DNA of 64,000 nt. It comes from Fistulifera solaris. Its lineage: Eukaryota > Bacillariophyta > Bacillariophyceae > Naviculales > Stauroneidaceae. The stretch spans positions 744,001 through 808,000 of the forward strand of contig AP026123.1 in NCBI GenBank assembly GCA_030295235.1, in the 5' to 3' direction. Positions 11,201 through 23,573 of the stretch are shown in pieces. Both the position numbers and the translations under genes were made by a program. Position 1 is the first letter of the stretch; the number at the start of each line of letters is the position of its first letter. A model generated the notes under the pieces. The model worked only from the letters and a program-made list of their open reading frames with translations, searched no databases and was not told where the DNA came from.

Positions 11201-13958
11201 TTTCTCACCCCATCTCCAAGATGGATAAAGCTCTCCACGGTAGAAAGTTACCAGTCTATTCGCATCAACTTGCTGGCTTAGTAAGACAGACCCATGACCT
11301 TTAGGATGAACCCGAAAGAAATTTGGTCCAAGACAGGATCGAGCTTGTCGTAACTCAAAAGCAGCAGCCTTCAACCAGGGAGGTGACGCAGCTTCAATTT
11401 TCCTACGGAGAGCAGCACCGAGAATGGTTTGCTGATCATTTTGATCTTGGCGAGGAGCATCGAAGGAGCAGTCTTCATTTTCGTCATTCAGAGGTAGCCC
11501 CTCTAGGAGTTCGGCAGCGTTCCTAATATCCTGAGCGTACTCGACAGGACATGCATTGATAGCCGGCAGCAGCCATTTTTCAACAAACTGGAGGGAAGTG
11601 CGTGGATCGAATTCAATTTGCAGGCAAGCCGTGATGTTACGCCGGGTGTAGCAATCGATGCCCCAAACTGGTTGCTCAACGATCTCTGGAGGAGCTTCAC
11701 TTTCCGTCGACTCGTCTTTCGTTGATCCGTCGCTCATACCTTCATGATTTTCGCCCCTTTTCCAGTTCACGCTTCTTATTTCTGCTTGGCTCAGTACCTG
11801 CTTTTCTGTGAGCACTTTGTCTTGGACACCGATCAAAAGCGACTGCATTGACGCTACAACTTGTGCACGGGTTACTCCATCATCCGCCGATAAAGCAAGA
11901 GCCGCCTGTCTAACCTTGTCTCTTGATTTCCCGTTTAATGCGGTTTCATCAACAACAGACTTCATCCAAGCTTCGCTCTGGCCGGTATCGTCGTAGCGAT
12001 AAGCAAGACCTACAAAACTATCCTTCAAGCTGGTTTGTCGCTCGTAGATTGCGATTTCTTCGTCTACCTTTGAAAGGCCGTCACAAACAGTGTCGGCTGC
12101 TAATCTTTCATACATACGTTCAGGAAAAGGGCCTTCTCGATGACTTTGCATCGCTGCCTCCTTGTTCTCGCTACGCTCTATAGCAGCTAAGAACTTGTGT
12201 ACACCATCCGCCATATCCATTTCATGCATCTGCTTCCGTCCTGTTCGTTCAAACGCTTGTAGCATTTGCTGCAACAGCGTGAGGTAAAACGTTCAATCCC
12301 ACAATATCAAGTGTTCGCGAACTCACTTACCTCTTTTATTTTATTTGCTGCTGCACTCATTGAAAATGAATCATTTGGGTCGTCTGACTTTTGGTCTAGT
12401 GCTGTGTCGCACATGGCCAAGACATCGTCGCGAAACCGATCCCAGTGAACTCCCAGAGGATGCTTAACTCTTGAATTAAGCTGCCGTTTCTGAGGTTTCA
12501 TTTCATCAGAGACGAAATATCGGCGAGGTTTCTTGTCTAAAGTGTTGTAATAATTTTCCATGATGGAAAAGCGTCTGTCTTCCTCAACCTTCTCGCGATT
12601 CAGTACGTAGAACCCCAACTCCACGCGCCGTCGAATCATTTTCCAATTTAAAGGAGGAAACTCTGCAAGGTCAGAAGGTGAATTGCCTTTTTGCCATCAG
12701 TCGCTTTTATAGACGAACGAATACCGGAAAATTTGACCTCAAATGGTTCCGGAATCGACTCTGTTCGGGGCAGTGACGTAGATTGAACGACTGTCCCACT
12801 TTCGTCCGAGCGAGTACTTTCTGGCGCATTTTGTCCGCTATCCTCCAATTTGGGAATGGCATGAGCAGCAACATGCGACTCGTCATTTACACGGTTAAGG
12901 CCACCCGCGCTGTCATCTTCGTTGCCCTTATCAGGATCTTCATCCGAGAAAATTCTGTATTTATCCACTTTTTTCTCCAAACGATCGATGATTCTCTCAA
13001 ACTCTCTGCGGTGCTTCTCGTAAAGATCAAGCGCGTGCGAGGACTCATTAGCATCCTTATTCGAACGAATTTCTTGTGCGTTCTGCTTTGCTTTCGGACC
13101 ACGTTTCTCTTTTGTACCGGTGTGTTTTTCCTTTACAGCACTTTGCTTCTCCTTTGCACCACTTTGCTTTCCCTTTGCAACATTTTTTCTTCTCCTTTGT
13201 ACCACTTTGCTTTCTCGGCTCAGTTGCTTTCTCTATCGTGGATCGCTTTGGAAGACTTCTCATGAATGTTAAGGGTCGTTTTGTTTCCTGAGGAGCACCC
13301 TCCTCTTTCACTTTGATTCTGGCAATCGAAACTGTTTCATGCTCCTCCATAGCTTGCTCAGACTTTGTTCGTTCCTGACTAAATCTACCAGTGGCTTTAT
13401 CAGCTATCTTCTTGCGTTTCTTATCCTCGTCTAGCTTTTTAGCGTCCTCTTCATACGACTCGGGTTTCCGCCGCTTTCTGTTATTTCGCCGGCCTGAGTT
13501 ATCATCGATCATACCTTCCGCGAATGCAGTCGTGTGAATCAGATAATCTCTCCGAATGCGCGATGTTTTACCTCCTTGAATGATCCACTCTACCGTATAC
13601 AGTTGCTCGGTCGCACCGTCGGAAGCCTTATCTTCGACTTCGACGATCCGTCCCAACGACTTATCGCGGTCTCGAAGAGACTTCATATGTTGTGCACCCC
13701 TGGAGTATCAAGAAAGAGACAGCGATCAGCAAAAAAGAAGAAAAGCAAAATCATCATTTTTGCGATGACTACTTACGCTGCAGACACTCGCACGAGATCT
13801 CCCCGTCGGAGAACCCCCATGAGTACATAATTGTTCGCCGGTGCACTGATGTTCATTTGATTCCCACTGGACGCGTCGTTCGTAGAGCCAACGAATTTGC
13901 TATCTGATTCATCTTCAGTAATCGTCGCCTCATCATTGTTCTCCATGATAGTCGTCAA
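5277..13958 (-). CDS. Giant SET-domain histone methyltransferase (ATXR3/SDG2-like) with CW zinc finger and seven Tudor-like repeats
   Basis: Eleven exons on the minus strand: 13777-13958, 12725-13699, 12331-12662, 8131-12268, 7781-8073, 7460-7711, 7136-7393, 6816-7070, 6491-6745, 6158-6415, 5277-6085; about 2668 residues. All introns are GT-AG and 57-89 bp or so. Order: an acidic N-terminus and small barrel-like segment; a Lys/Glu coil with KEK repeats; an ATXR3-type region (FPPLNWKMIRRRVELGFYVL); the SET core at about 10845-11320 with SHSCDPTCE, GEELTFDYHAVTES and post-SET CLCGYGKCRG; an HMG-box-like segment near 10225-10440; a CW zinc finger at about 8235-8395 (WVQC, WRKIPW, NSC spacing); seven Tudor-like modules; and an Asn/Gln/Gly-rich tail. 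ATXR3 relatives trimethylate H3K4, and CW fingers read H3K4 methylation, so a nuclear reader-writer is inferred. Breaks: an extra A in A6 at 13183-13188, and one missing base in exon 5 between about 7815 and 7900. Confidence 0.88.
6158..8073 (-). repeat. Tandemly duplicated Tudor-like exons (modules 1-6; module 7 starts exon 11 at 6085)
   Basis: Each exon encodes one module of about 84-86 residues with the pattern DVFDVYRE...GVVERIEFT..KRVLFHFPR.NPQVSEWCDFD..KIKPY...ARCP..VD.ETIEEGG, given here in pieces. Every module exon starts and ends in phase 1 (…GG-G / AT-GTT…), and the internal ones are 252, 258, 255, 255 and 258 bp, so any one can be duplicated or skipped without breaking frame. Modules 4-6 are closest to one another; module 1 is most diverged and resembles a chromo-barrel (FDEWIDFGSERI). 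Confidence 0.88.
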
Positions 13959-15093
13959 GGTGGACTTTATGAATGCGTTATGATGTCGGTCTCAACAGCA
14001 ATGCTGCGTCGATTGATGTCGTTCTTTTTCTTCTCGTTCGTCCGATGAAAAGCAGCCAGAGCAACCAACGAGCCAATGATTCGATATTTATGCTATTTTG
14101 AGAGCAATAGAAACTTATTTAGCGTTATGAGGAGCGAAGAGGAAATGATTTCCTCACCTTCCTGTCAATGCAAGGACGCAGCAAGAGTAGTCTAGTTGCG
14201 GACGATTTTTTTGTGTTTGCGAAAACAAGCAGGGGTGCGCCGAAGCGGGAAAGGACGGGTGACAATCTTGTCACCGACTACGAACAGACGTCAACAATTG
14301 TGTCGCTCCGAAGTTTACTCTCTTGTGAAGTGTATATTACCTTTTTCAGCGACTTAACTGATTTCCAGTCCCGGAAATAATAGATCACTTATTACAATCA
14401 TCATTGAATGCAGTGCTTTGCCCTAACAGCACTATTTTTGATCCTTACCAGCTAGCCTTTACAGAAAAGCTTTAGTTAGTCACATTCTTACTGGCCAGTC
14501 ACTCCTGATGAAGTCCTCAGCATGAATTACGTCACTTTTCATGGTTTTCTTAGGCTCACGACGACGACTCCTCCGGTCCTCAAGTTGACTGAATCAATTC
14601 TAAGTATTAATAAATTGTAATTAGTTTATTGAATGACATGTTAAAGAGGTGATTTAACGGATGATACACGGTTTTTGCGTGGTAGTGGGCATGAATCTAA
14701 ACGATGTAGTGGGTGCCACGGCGTCATATATTGATATGAAAAGACTTCCTCTTGCCTTTTTCGACTTTCGACTATTATCATGATTCTGAGAAAAACAAGC
14801 ATCTGGTATAGTCATAACAAAGCATTCAGTTCCGCGCCTGTAGCCTGAAATCATGGGATTCCCGCCAGCAGAAACAGAGGAAACCTACGAAGAGCTGCCA
14901 AATCAACAGTTGAGTCGACAGCAATCCTGAAGCTACGGGTCGACTAGAAGGATTTCTCTTAAATTGATTCTGAAGAATAAATTACGGTAAATCATGATGT
15001 CTGTTTTTATAAAAGTTGCTACTAAAAGAGGTCCGAAAGATTGAGCACCTTTGGTCATTCATTCAATCATCCGACCCCATTATGCCGTGTCTC
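13959..15093. other. Intergenic between 5' end of SET gene and a plastid protein gene
   Basis: About 1.1 kb. It must hold the promoter of the SET gene (near 13960-14160). Two small frames, at 14168-14380 (+) and 14654-14854 (-), lack recognisable domains and I do not call them. Confidence 0.5.
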
Positions 15094-15438
15094 TTAGTAA
15101 GGTAGGTCACTAGCGATTTCGGCTGTTTCCGAGAAGAATCCTACCCATACCAAATAGAGCATGGGGATTGAAATGATGAGACTGAAGGCGGTCATTCCAA
15201 TGAGTTCCGCATTCATGATTTCCTCATTTTGTTTGTTCAAGTCCAGCATCTCTTCTCGAGTCATATCACGACTTTCAATGTAACTCAAATCCTCTTCTTC
15301 CTTCTTGTTTCTGTTGAAAATACCGAGAGAGGTTGCTGGCGATGTCCGGCACAACGCAGCCTGAGGTTGAATCACAAAGGCACTAGCAGACGCCATGGCC
15401 AAAAAGAGGGCGACGATGTTGAGAATTGCTCGTGTCAT
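15094..15438 (-). CDS. Small plastid-targeted one-helix membrane protein
   Basis: 114 residues, intact. The N-terminus is a bipartite diatom plastid leader: signal peptide, then ASASAF with Phe at the predicted cleavage point, then a Ser/Thr/Arg transit segment. After this come a charged stretch (NRNKKEEEDLSYIESRD), a short helix, and one strongly hydrophobic span (about residues 80-105, GMTAFSLIISIPMLYLVWVG), ending in an acidic tail. Size and layout resemble small thylakoid subunits or assembly factors, but I do not recognise the family. Location in the plastid is inferred from the leader. Confidence 0.72.
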   Translation of the reverse strand: MTRAILNIVALFLAMASASAFVIQPQAALCRTSPATSLGIFNRNKKEEEDLSYIESRDMTREEMLDLNKQNEEIMNAELIGMTAFSLIISIPMLYLVWVGFFSETAEIASDLPY

Positions 15439-15796
15439 TTGAAATCGCAGCTGGCTGGCTTGGATACTTTGGTTCGTTGATTATTCGCTCGTAAAGGAGT
15501 AATAACCTTGGCTATGAATTATTGTTTCAATAATGCTCCAAGTCAGAAGTCGATCGATGTTGTCGTTTTTTGTTTTGTCGGATTTTTTTGCTGACAACAC
15601 GAACCTCTGACATCTTTCTCATCAACGTTGCACGTTGCACTACGAACCGGCACCCATTTTCATACTGTTTAAGTACCGGTACGTTTTCAGGCCTTCCGGG
15701 TTCGCAAAAGCAGCGCATTGTTTTATTTTTGAGAAAACCAGCAAGGAGCTTCCTTTGTTTCACTTCGTTTGATACAATAAAAAAAACAACGTTAAG

Positions 15797-17768
15797 ATGA
15801 GTGAACTTGATTTAAATAAACCAGTACATCCCATGGTATCAGTACCTGAAGCGATCCGCATCGTGCTGCACGAAACGGCGCGCATTCTCTGGTCAAATTC
15901 CCGTCCGACGGATCGCGTCAAGATTGACGCCCAAAATGTGGCGAATATTGTAAACCGAACTTTAGCTAAGGATGTGATTCAACGAGAGCCTGGCTATCCT
16001 CCCTACCGTGCTAGTATCATGGATGGTTTTGCAGTCTCATCCTCCTCCGTGCAGACCCAATATCAAATTGTTGGAAAGATTCTGACCGGCGATCCGCATC
16101 CAGCCGTTCGAACAACGAGTGACCATCCGCCGGCTCATTATGTGACGACAGGCGCTATTGTGCCCGACCAGTACGACTGCGTTGTTCCTATCGAAGAATG
16201 TCAGCTATCAAGTGACGGAGTGTTCGTTATTGTTGACAAAGATTCTTTAGTTAAAGACAAATGGATTCGGCCGCCGGGCTGTGATATACCTGGCGGATCC
16301 AAAGTATTACAGGCGGGGCACATGATAGACGCTGTTTCGTTAGGTCTTTTACTCCAGTCGGGTGTACAAGAAGTTGAGTTAATGCCCCCCGTGGTCGTCG
16401 GTATTCTCTCTACCGGCAATGAACTCGACGTGAACGACACCTCTTCCGCGGATCACTGGGCCGAGCGACCGTTAGGGAAGATTCCCGATGTCAATCGCCC
16501 AATGTTGCTCAGTTTACTTGGCGATACTTGGGGTGCTTGTTGTCGCGTGGTAGATCTTGGCATTGCCGTAGATTCGGATAGGCAACAACTGGCACGTGTT
16601 CTTGAAACTGCCGCTCGAGAATGTCATGTATTAATAACGACTGGCGGTATATCTGTGGGGGAAACAGATATTGTCGAAGATGTATTTGTGAACGATTTAA
16701 AAGGACGCTTGCATTTTGGGCGGCTGCACATGAAGCCAGGGAAGCCGACTACGTTCATGACTTTGCCATTAAAGAACGAGAGTGATCGAATTGTTTTTTT
16801 GCATGCCGGGCAATCCTGTTAGTGCTGCCGTTTGTACACATTTACTGGTCCGACCTTGTCTTGAGCTATTGTTCCACGGGCCTGCTTCGTCTCCCGACAA
16901 TTACGGTGATAGTCTCGACGAGCAAATTCGCAGGACGGTTGAAAACGCGTGGATTCACAGCGAGTTCGAGGCGCAACTAACGCATGATGTAGCACTGGAC
17001 GTGGAGCGCCCAGAATACGCGCGTGTCGTTGTGCAGAAACCTGCATCGGGCCTTTACCAGGCTACTACCACAGGAGTGCAAAGAAGCAGCCGCTTGATGA
17101 GTATGCGAGATGCGGTGGGTCTTCTCGTGCTCCCAAAAGGTTCTAAAACGCGGCCCAAAGCTCTGGCTGGGGAAACCTATCTTGTGCTGCAAATCAACGA
17201 TTGCAACAACTCCTTACCCCAAATAACTGTGCAAGCGTCCCGCCACTTATCAAAACCATCCAAATCCTTTTCTGTGGCCGTTGTTGTTCTGTCATTAAAA
17301 GAATCAGAAGCATTCAGTATTGAACGGATGAGTGAACTGGCTGATCGGGTCGCTTCTGCTTTGAGTGGGTCGAAGAGCGGATCCGTTACGACAGTTAAGT
17401 GCGAACAATACGGAGGTCCTGTGAATGAATCATTCAAATGTTATCTAGCGGAAATAGGTAGAGAGGCTGATTTTGTGATCGTCCTTTCTTCGGCGTCCAA
17501 AGATTCTTTTCGACGCCATTCGGCTGCAGCAGCTTACATTCGCAGCATTCTTGCCAAACCTGCAGACAGCATGGCCTTGCAAGTGCGCCGAGGTTCAGCA
17601 GCAAAGAACAGTGGATCTGCCATCTTTGAAACTGTTATCGGGTACTTTCCTGTGGACGACAAAGGATTCCTTGTCGTATTTTTGGCGGAAATGGGTCTTG
17701 AAGGAGGTCTTGGAAATGTTCGAGGACTCGTTAAGCACGCTGTTAAAATAGCGCGAAAGAACGAATGA
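15797..17768 (+). CDS. CNX1: Molybdenum cofactor biosynthesis protein, MoeA/gephyrin E domain fused to a degenerate G-like domain (Cnx1 type)
   Basis: About 656 residues over one frame break at T7 16794-16800, where one T too many splits CMPGNPVSA. Residues about 1-440 are a MoeA/gephyrin E domain: YRASIMDGFAV, TGDPHP, TGAIVP near the N-terminus, GILSTGNEL, ITTGGISVGETD and PGNPVSA later. This domain inserts molybdate into molybdopterin. The last about 170 residues line up with the MogA-like G domain found in Cnx1 and gephyrin (VAVVVLSL, then READFVIVLSS). The GGTG signature expected after that strand is replaced by SSASKD, so adenylylation activity may be lost. The promoter region is shared with the divergent gene ending at 15438. 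Confidence 0.85.
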
Positions 17769-18401
17769 AGAATAGCCATTGGACTTTTAATAGCCTTTGA
17801 TAAGGTTCACGCATTTGGGCCCTCGAGTGCGTCGATTTTTGTCACGACTATAATTTTAATCCTTAGAGTCGCTCATCCTGCCAGGGATTTCTTGAGACCT
17901 TTTGGCAACCACGCGTCGTAAGCCAATACTACTTGTGACTGTAAAAAGCTATTTGAAATCCTACTTATCGAGAAGCTTTTGACGATCAATGAAGAATAGC
18001 TTTGTGATCCTGCTCGAATATAAAAGCATCTAGACAAAATCCGTGGCAGCCAAATAGCTTCTGATTTACGAAAGGAGAAGCGTTTGATTCAATTATTTGA
18101 TTGTCACGTCTTCTTGCGGTTGCAGGCTGCACTTATTTCTAGTTCATTAACGTCGAAAACCGCCCTAAAGCGGGACTTGTAAATTTACTGTAATCTGAAG
18201 TGTAGGCGACATCTTGCACGACTGGATTTTAGTCCTGAGCCGTCATTTTTGTCGCGCTAGATTTTTGCACCGTGTTGCGTTCCGTGCGTTCTGTCATTCT
18301 TTTCTAAATCCATTTCCCCACGTTGTTATCATTAGTCTCCCAAGAACCTCAAAGGTTTGTGTTGAATTAACTGCATTCTGTTCAATAGACTACTACCTGG
18401 A
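17769..18401. other. Intergenic; nothing recognised
   Basis: About 630 bp between two genes on the plus strand. I see neither a conserved frame nor repeated structure. Confidence 0.5.
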
Positions 18402-19013
18402 ATGGCGGAACAAAATAATGACGAAGACCAGATGAAAATTCTTTTCCCCACCGGCATTGGTCCGGGAGAGTGCACCGTCTTGGTGCAAATAAATCCGGAA
18501 GACGCATTAACGTTGGACTTTACTGGTGCAACGGGAGCAATAGGTCGATTGGAGGCCGATGATACGGGTGGTACGTCGAGAGATCACGTCGTCATTTTTC
18601 GTGCGAGTCGCAACAACCCTGACAGTATCTTTTTTTCTTGTGCAGTCAGTTTTGATTTCAAGGGAGTGCAATACAAAGGAACATTCTTCCCGACCGCGAC
18701 GGCTATGGTTCTTTCTGTTGTGAATGGTAAGGAAAACTACTTGAAAATAGATGGCATCGCGGATGATTTCTGCTATCTCGAAAAGACCGGCGACGCATTG
18801 AAAAAGTTTGATGCCCAAGCCGTGGGTGATATGTCTGGATATGATGTACAAGATGAAGACGTCAATCGTAACGTTTCTAATTCGGGAAATCATGAAGATG
18901 TAACTCTTCATTCTGTGCAGAAGAGTGAAGCGCCGAAATCGCAGGCGAAGCGTTCGATAACAAAGAAATTGAATGCGGGTTCCGCCCCGAAAAAATTAAA
19001 ACGAAAGAGCTGA
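18402..19013 (+). CDS. BIN4/topoisomerase VI-associated-like nuclear protein (tentative)
   Basis: 203 residues, single exon, intact. The core (about residues 25-125) has LDFTGATGAIGRL, then a long strand pair, DFKGVQYKGTFFP and an IDGIADDFCYLEK end. That pattern resembles the conserved part of plant BIN4/MID, a DNA-binding partner of topoisomerase VI in endoreduplication. The C-terminal 60 residues are Lys-rich (KRSITKKLNAGSAPKKLKRK), a probable nuclear signal and DNA contact. Identification is from memory of the motif pattern only; an RNA polymerase I subunit-like protein is an alternative. Confidence 0.5.
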   Translation: MAEQNNDEDQMKILFPTGIGPGECTVLVQINPEDALTLDFTGATGAIGRLEADDTGGTSRDHVVIFRASRNNPDSIFFSCAVSFDFKGVQYKGTFFPTATAMVLSVVNGKENYLKIDGIADDFCYLEKTGDALKKFDAQAVGDMSGYDVQDEDVNRNVSNSGNHEDVTLHSVQKSEAPKSQAKRSITKKLNAGSAPKKLKRKS

Positions 19014-19112
19014 GTACTTTTGGCTTGAATGAGACATTAACGGAGAAGTCAAACAGTAATCTGTGAACTGTATAATAAATAAATAAATACTCCGGAGTAT
19101 GTATTGTTCGGA

Positions 19113-19428
19113 ATGTATATTTTAATTCGTCGGAACAAGTCAGTGATCTAATCTCTCCACGACCAGTCACATTCATCGAGAACGCCAGAGTTGAATTGTT
19201 ATCAAATTTGGCATCGAAATCGATCGGACGGGTTCCTTCGTACACGATAACGCGTTGTCTTGGGCCAACCTCGATCTCGGTTGGTCCGGGTACGTAGTCG
19301 GAAATCAGAATTTGAAAGTCGCTCTCCACAAAGGCATCTTCGGCGATCACTGGGAAGCCTTCCAAGTTTGGGACAAAGTACTGCATTCTCACATTGGCGA
19401 TGGATGCTAGATTGTCGTCGAAGGAAAT
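19113..19428 (-). pseudogene. Truncated duplicate of the C-terminus of the adjacent secreted Val-Pro protein gene
   Basis: About 100 residues (MQYFVPNLEGFPVIAED to TCSDELKYTF) align closely with the C-terminal end of the gene at 19624-21735. No upstream domains or signal peptide are present, the normal stop codon is missing after KYTF, and a 3-bp insertion lies at the left of the duplicated block. It is in tandem with the complete gene, same strand, downstream of it. Best read as a decayed partial duplication. Confidence 0.85.
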
Positions 19429-19623
19429 CCGGCGCGCCTTTCAGCTCTTCACCATGATCGATTATTTTGTTGCTACAAATGCAACAACATTATTTAGAAT
19501 AGATCGACACACGAGGAGATGTCAGTGGAGTTCGAATCATTGGTCTAAAGAAATAAAATGCAGCAACAAAAGTAAATTACAAAAGATCTCGTGGATTTAC
19601 AATAATGAATAAATTTATCTTGC

Positions 19624-21735
<2,112 letters not shown>

Positions 21736-22262
21736 CTTCCCTTCTTTGCTCGATTCGAAATTCGTTTACTCGGTATCGAACACCGTTTGGGTGGATTTTG
21801 TGAGCTGAGGTGAGTGTTTTCCGCACGACGTGATTCTGTGATCGCTAAAACCACCACCAATCCAGTGTCGCTAACCGTATCTATTTTTATTGCGGCGCTT
21901 GTCAACGGAGATTATCTCTAAGTATTAAGTCCCTCGCACGGAGTAGCTATTTTTTACTTAGCTCGTTCCTTATCGCCAACGCTTGAGGGGGGATTTTACT
22001 TAGCGAAGCGCAGAGTTACATATACGTCATGAGAACCTATACGACAAAAACCATTTGTTTAACGGGTGCGTTGCGTGCGTTAGGTGCAACAAGCATTCCA
22101 AGGATGATGCAGATTAGGGTGCACGTTCAAGGATGAAGATCATCGAAACGGAAAACGAGGAAACGCATCGACGAAATGAATAAACAACGATGCAAAGAAT
22201 GGTACCATCAAGGTAGCCTCTAGCTCCGAGGAACCATAGAGAAACACGTTCATTCGTCTGCA
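21736..22262. other. Divergent intergenic region
   Basis: About 530 bp between the start of the secreted protein gene (-) and the MaoC gene (+). It must carry both promoters. No repeats or other genes are visible. Confidence 0.5.
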
Positions 22263-22898
22263 ATGTCTCGGACTCTAACCCTGTCCAGGCTATCCAGACC
22301 TTTTGTCTGTTCGCTTGCAAGTAGCAACAGCCGACATTTAAATCACCGACAACAGATAAGGCATCGTAAGCGATCTACAAATGTTCCTGCAATTGAAGGA
22401 AACATTCCATGGGGTGGACAAGGCCTCGCTGTGGGTCAGTTTGCAGTTACTCGTCGAATTTTTTTGTCGGATGATATTCATGATTTTGCTAGAATAACGG
22501 GTGATCACAATCCATTGCATGAGCCATTGGACACACGTCGTCTTTCCGGCCAACTATCTGATGTACTGAATGGCCACCCACTAATGAAAGTAGACGAGAA
22601 CGGAATGACGAAGGAAGTGGTTCATGGAATTTTGTTGTCGAGTCTTTTCAGCTGCATTTTTGGGACCTTAATACCTGGGTCGGTGTATAGAAGCCAAACG
22701 CTTCAGTTTCGTCGGCCTGTTTTTGCTGATGAAGCAATTCTTGCTCGAGTTCAAATCATAAGAATAGAAAAGCAGCGAAGACTTGACGGACTGATTGTGC
22801 GATGTAGTACTCATGTTTTGAAAGATGACAAGGAATGCGTTCGAGGGGAAGCCGAAGTGTGGATTCGTCACGGAACAACAGTTGAAAGAGACTCATAA
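22263..22898 (+). CDS. MaoC-like hydratase/dehydratase, probably mitochondrial
   Basis: 211 residues, single exon, intact. An Arg/Ser-rich N-terminus (MSRTLTLSRLSRPFVCSLAS) looks like a mitochondrial presequence. The rest is a single hotdog domain: FARITGDHNPLHEPLD carries the hydratase motif with its Asp-x4-His pair, followed by HGILLSSLFSCIFGTLIPG and the closing strands ending CVRGEAEVWI. Members hydrate trans-2-enoyl-CoA or dehydrate 3-hydroxyacyl-ACP (mitochondrial fatty acid synthesis, Htd2-like). An insertion of about 20 residues lies between the two halves. Substrate not determined. Confidence 0.83.
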   Translation: MSRTLTLSRLSRPFVCSLASSNSRHLNHRQQIRHRKRSTNVPAIEGNIPWGGQGLAVGQFAVTRRIFLSDDIHDFARITGDHNPLHEPLDTRRLSGQLSDVLNGHPLMKVDENGMTKEVVHGILLSSLFSCIFGTLIPGSVYRSQTLQFRRPVFADEAILARVQIIRIEKQRRLDGLIVRCSTHVLKDDKECVRGEAEVWIRHGTTVERDS

Positions 22899-23010
22899 GC
22901 TATAATAGAAATCGCCATAAAAGTAAACGAAGAAACTTTGTTGAATTATTGACATGTTGGAGGTGATGCGAGTTTACATTATCGTGCGTCGATCGGCATC
23001 CTTCAGTATG

Positions 23011-23573
23011 CTACAACCCGAAAGGAAGATTAATCTGTCCCTTCTCGTTCAGCAGAAAGTATTGCGCGTGAACAAACAGTATCATCACCATGGTCCACAC
23101 TATTGAGCATCCTAAAAGGAGAATTTCAGTGGACTGGTCGACTTCGTCGCTTTTCTCCGTCATGTTTATTCCGCAGCCTGTGTTCGTCATCAAAGAAACG
23201 CTCTGCATTTGGGGCAAATCCATGTGTGACTCTGCCAGCGACTCGCGAATAGATTGTGCTACGTATTCCAGTCTCTCTTCTTCTTCCGTCATATCATCGT
23301 CTTCATAAGACAGGTAGGCTTGTGGCTTCCGTGTTGGCTTTGTGCCAGAATGACTTTTTCGCTCAATTCTGATATGTTTCGCGTTGGGCAGATTGTTTGG
23401 CGACGTCAGTTGTAAAGAGGTGAATCTTCATCGCCGTTCACTTCATGTATTGATTGTAAAATTGAATCAGCGTGAAGACTCATGCGTCGGATTTCCAAGT
23501 CGAGCTCAGCAATTTCTCTCGACGATTGGGAATCGTCATCGTGAAGTCCTTGTTCGTTTCTGGTGTCCGACAT
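23011..23573 (-). CDS. Single-span membrane protein with acidic coiled-coil region (one frame break)
   Basis: About 188 residues if ATG at 23571-23573 is used and one T is added in the CTCTTTAC run near 23412-23420. It starts MSDTRNEQGLHDDDS, then a helical stretch (REIAELDLEIRRMSLHADSI), a basic segment (KHIRIERKSHSGTKPTRKP), an acidic coil (YEDDDMTEEEERLEYVAQSI), and one hydrophobic helix close to the C-terminus (EILLLGCSIVWTMVMILFV). The layout suggests a tail-anchored or type II protein. I do not recognise the family. The 5' extension is my inference; only the last 93 residues are one uninterrupted frame. Confidence 0.55.

Noticed and set aside
14168-14854. Two small frames between the SET gene and the plastid protein
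   Set aside because: No domain, signal or repeat support; length expected by chance.
18877-19392. A 171-codon gene on the minus strand
   Set aside because: Only the first about 100 residues match the neighbouring secreted protein; no signal peptide and the stop is lost, so it is treated as a pseudogene fragment.
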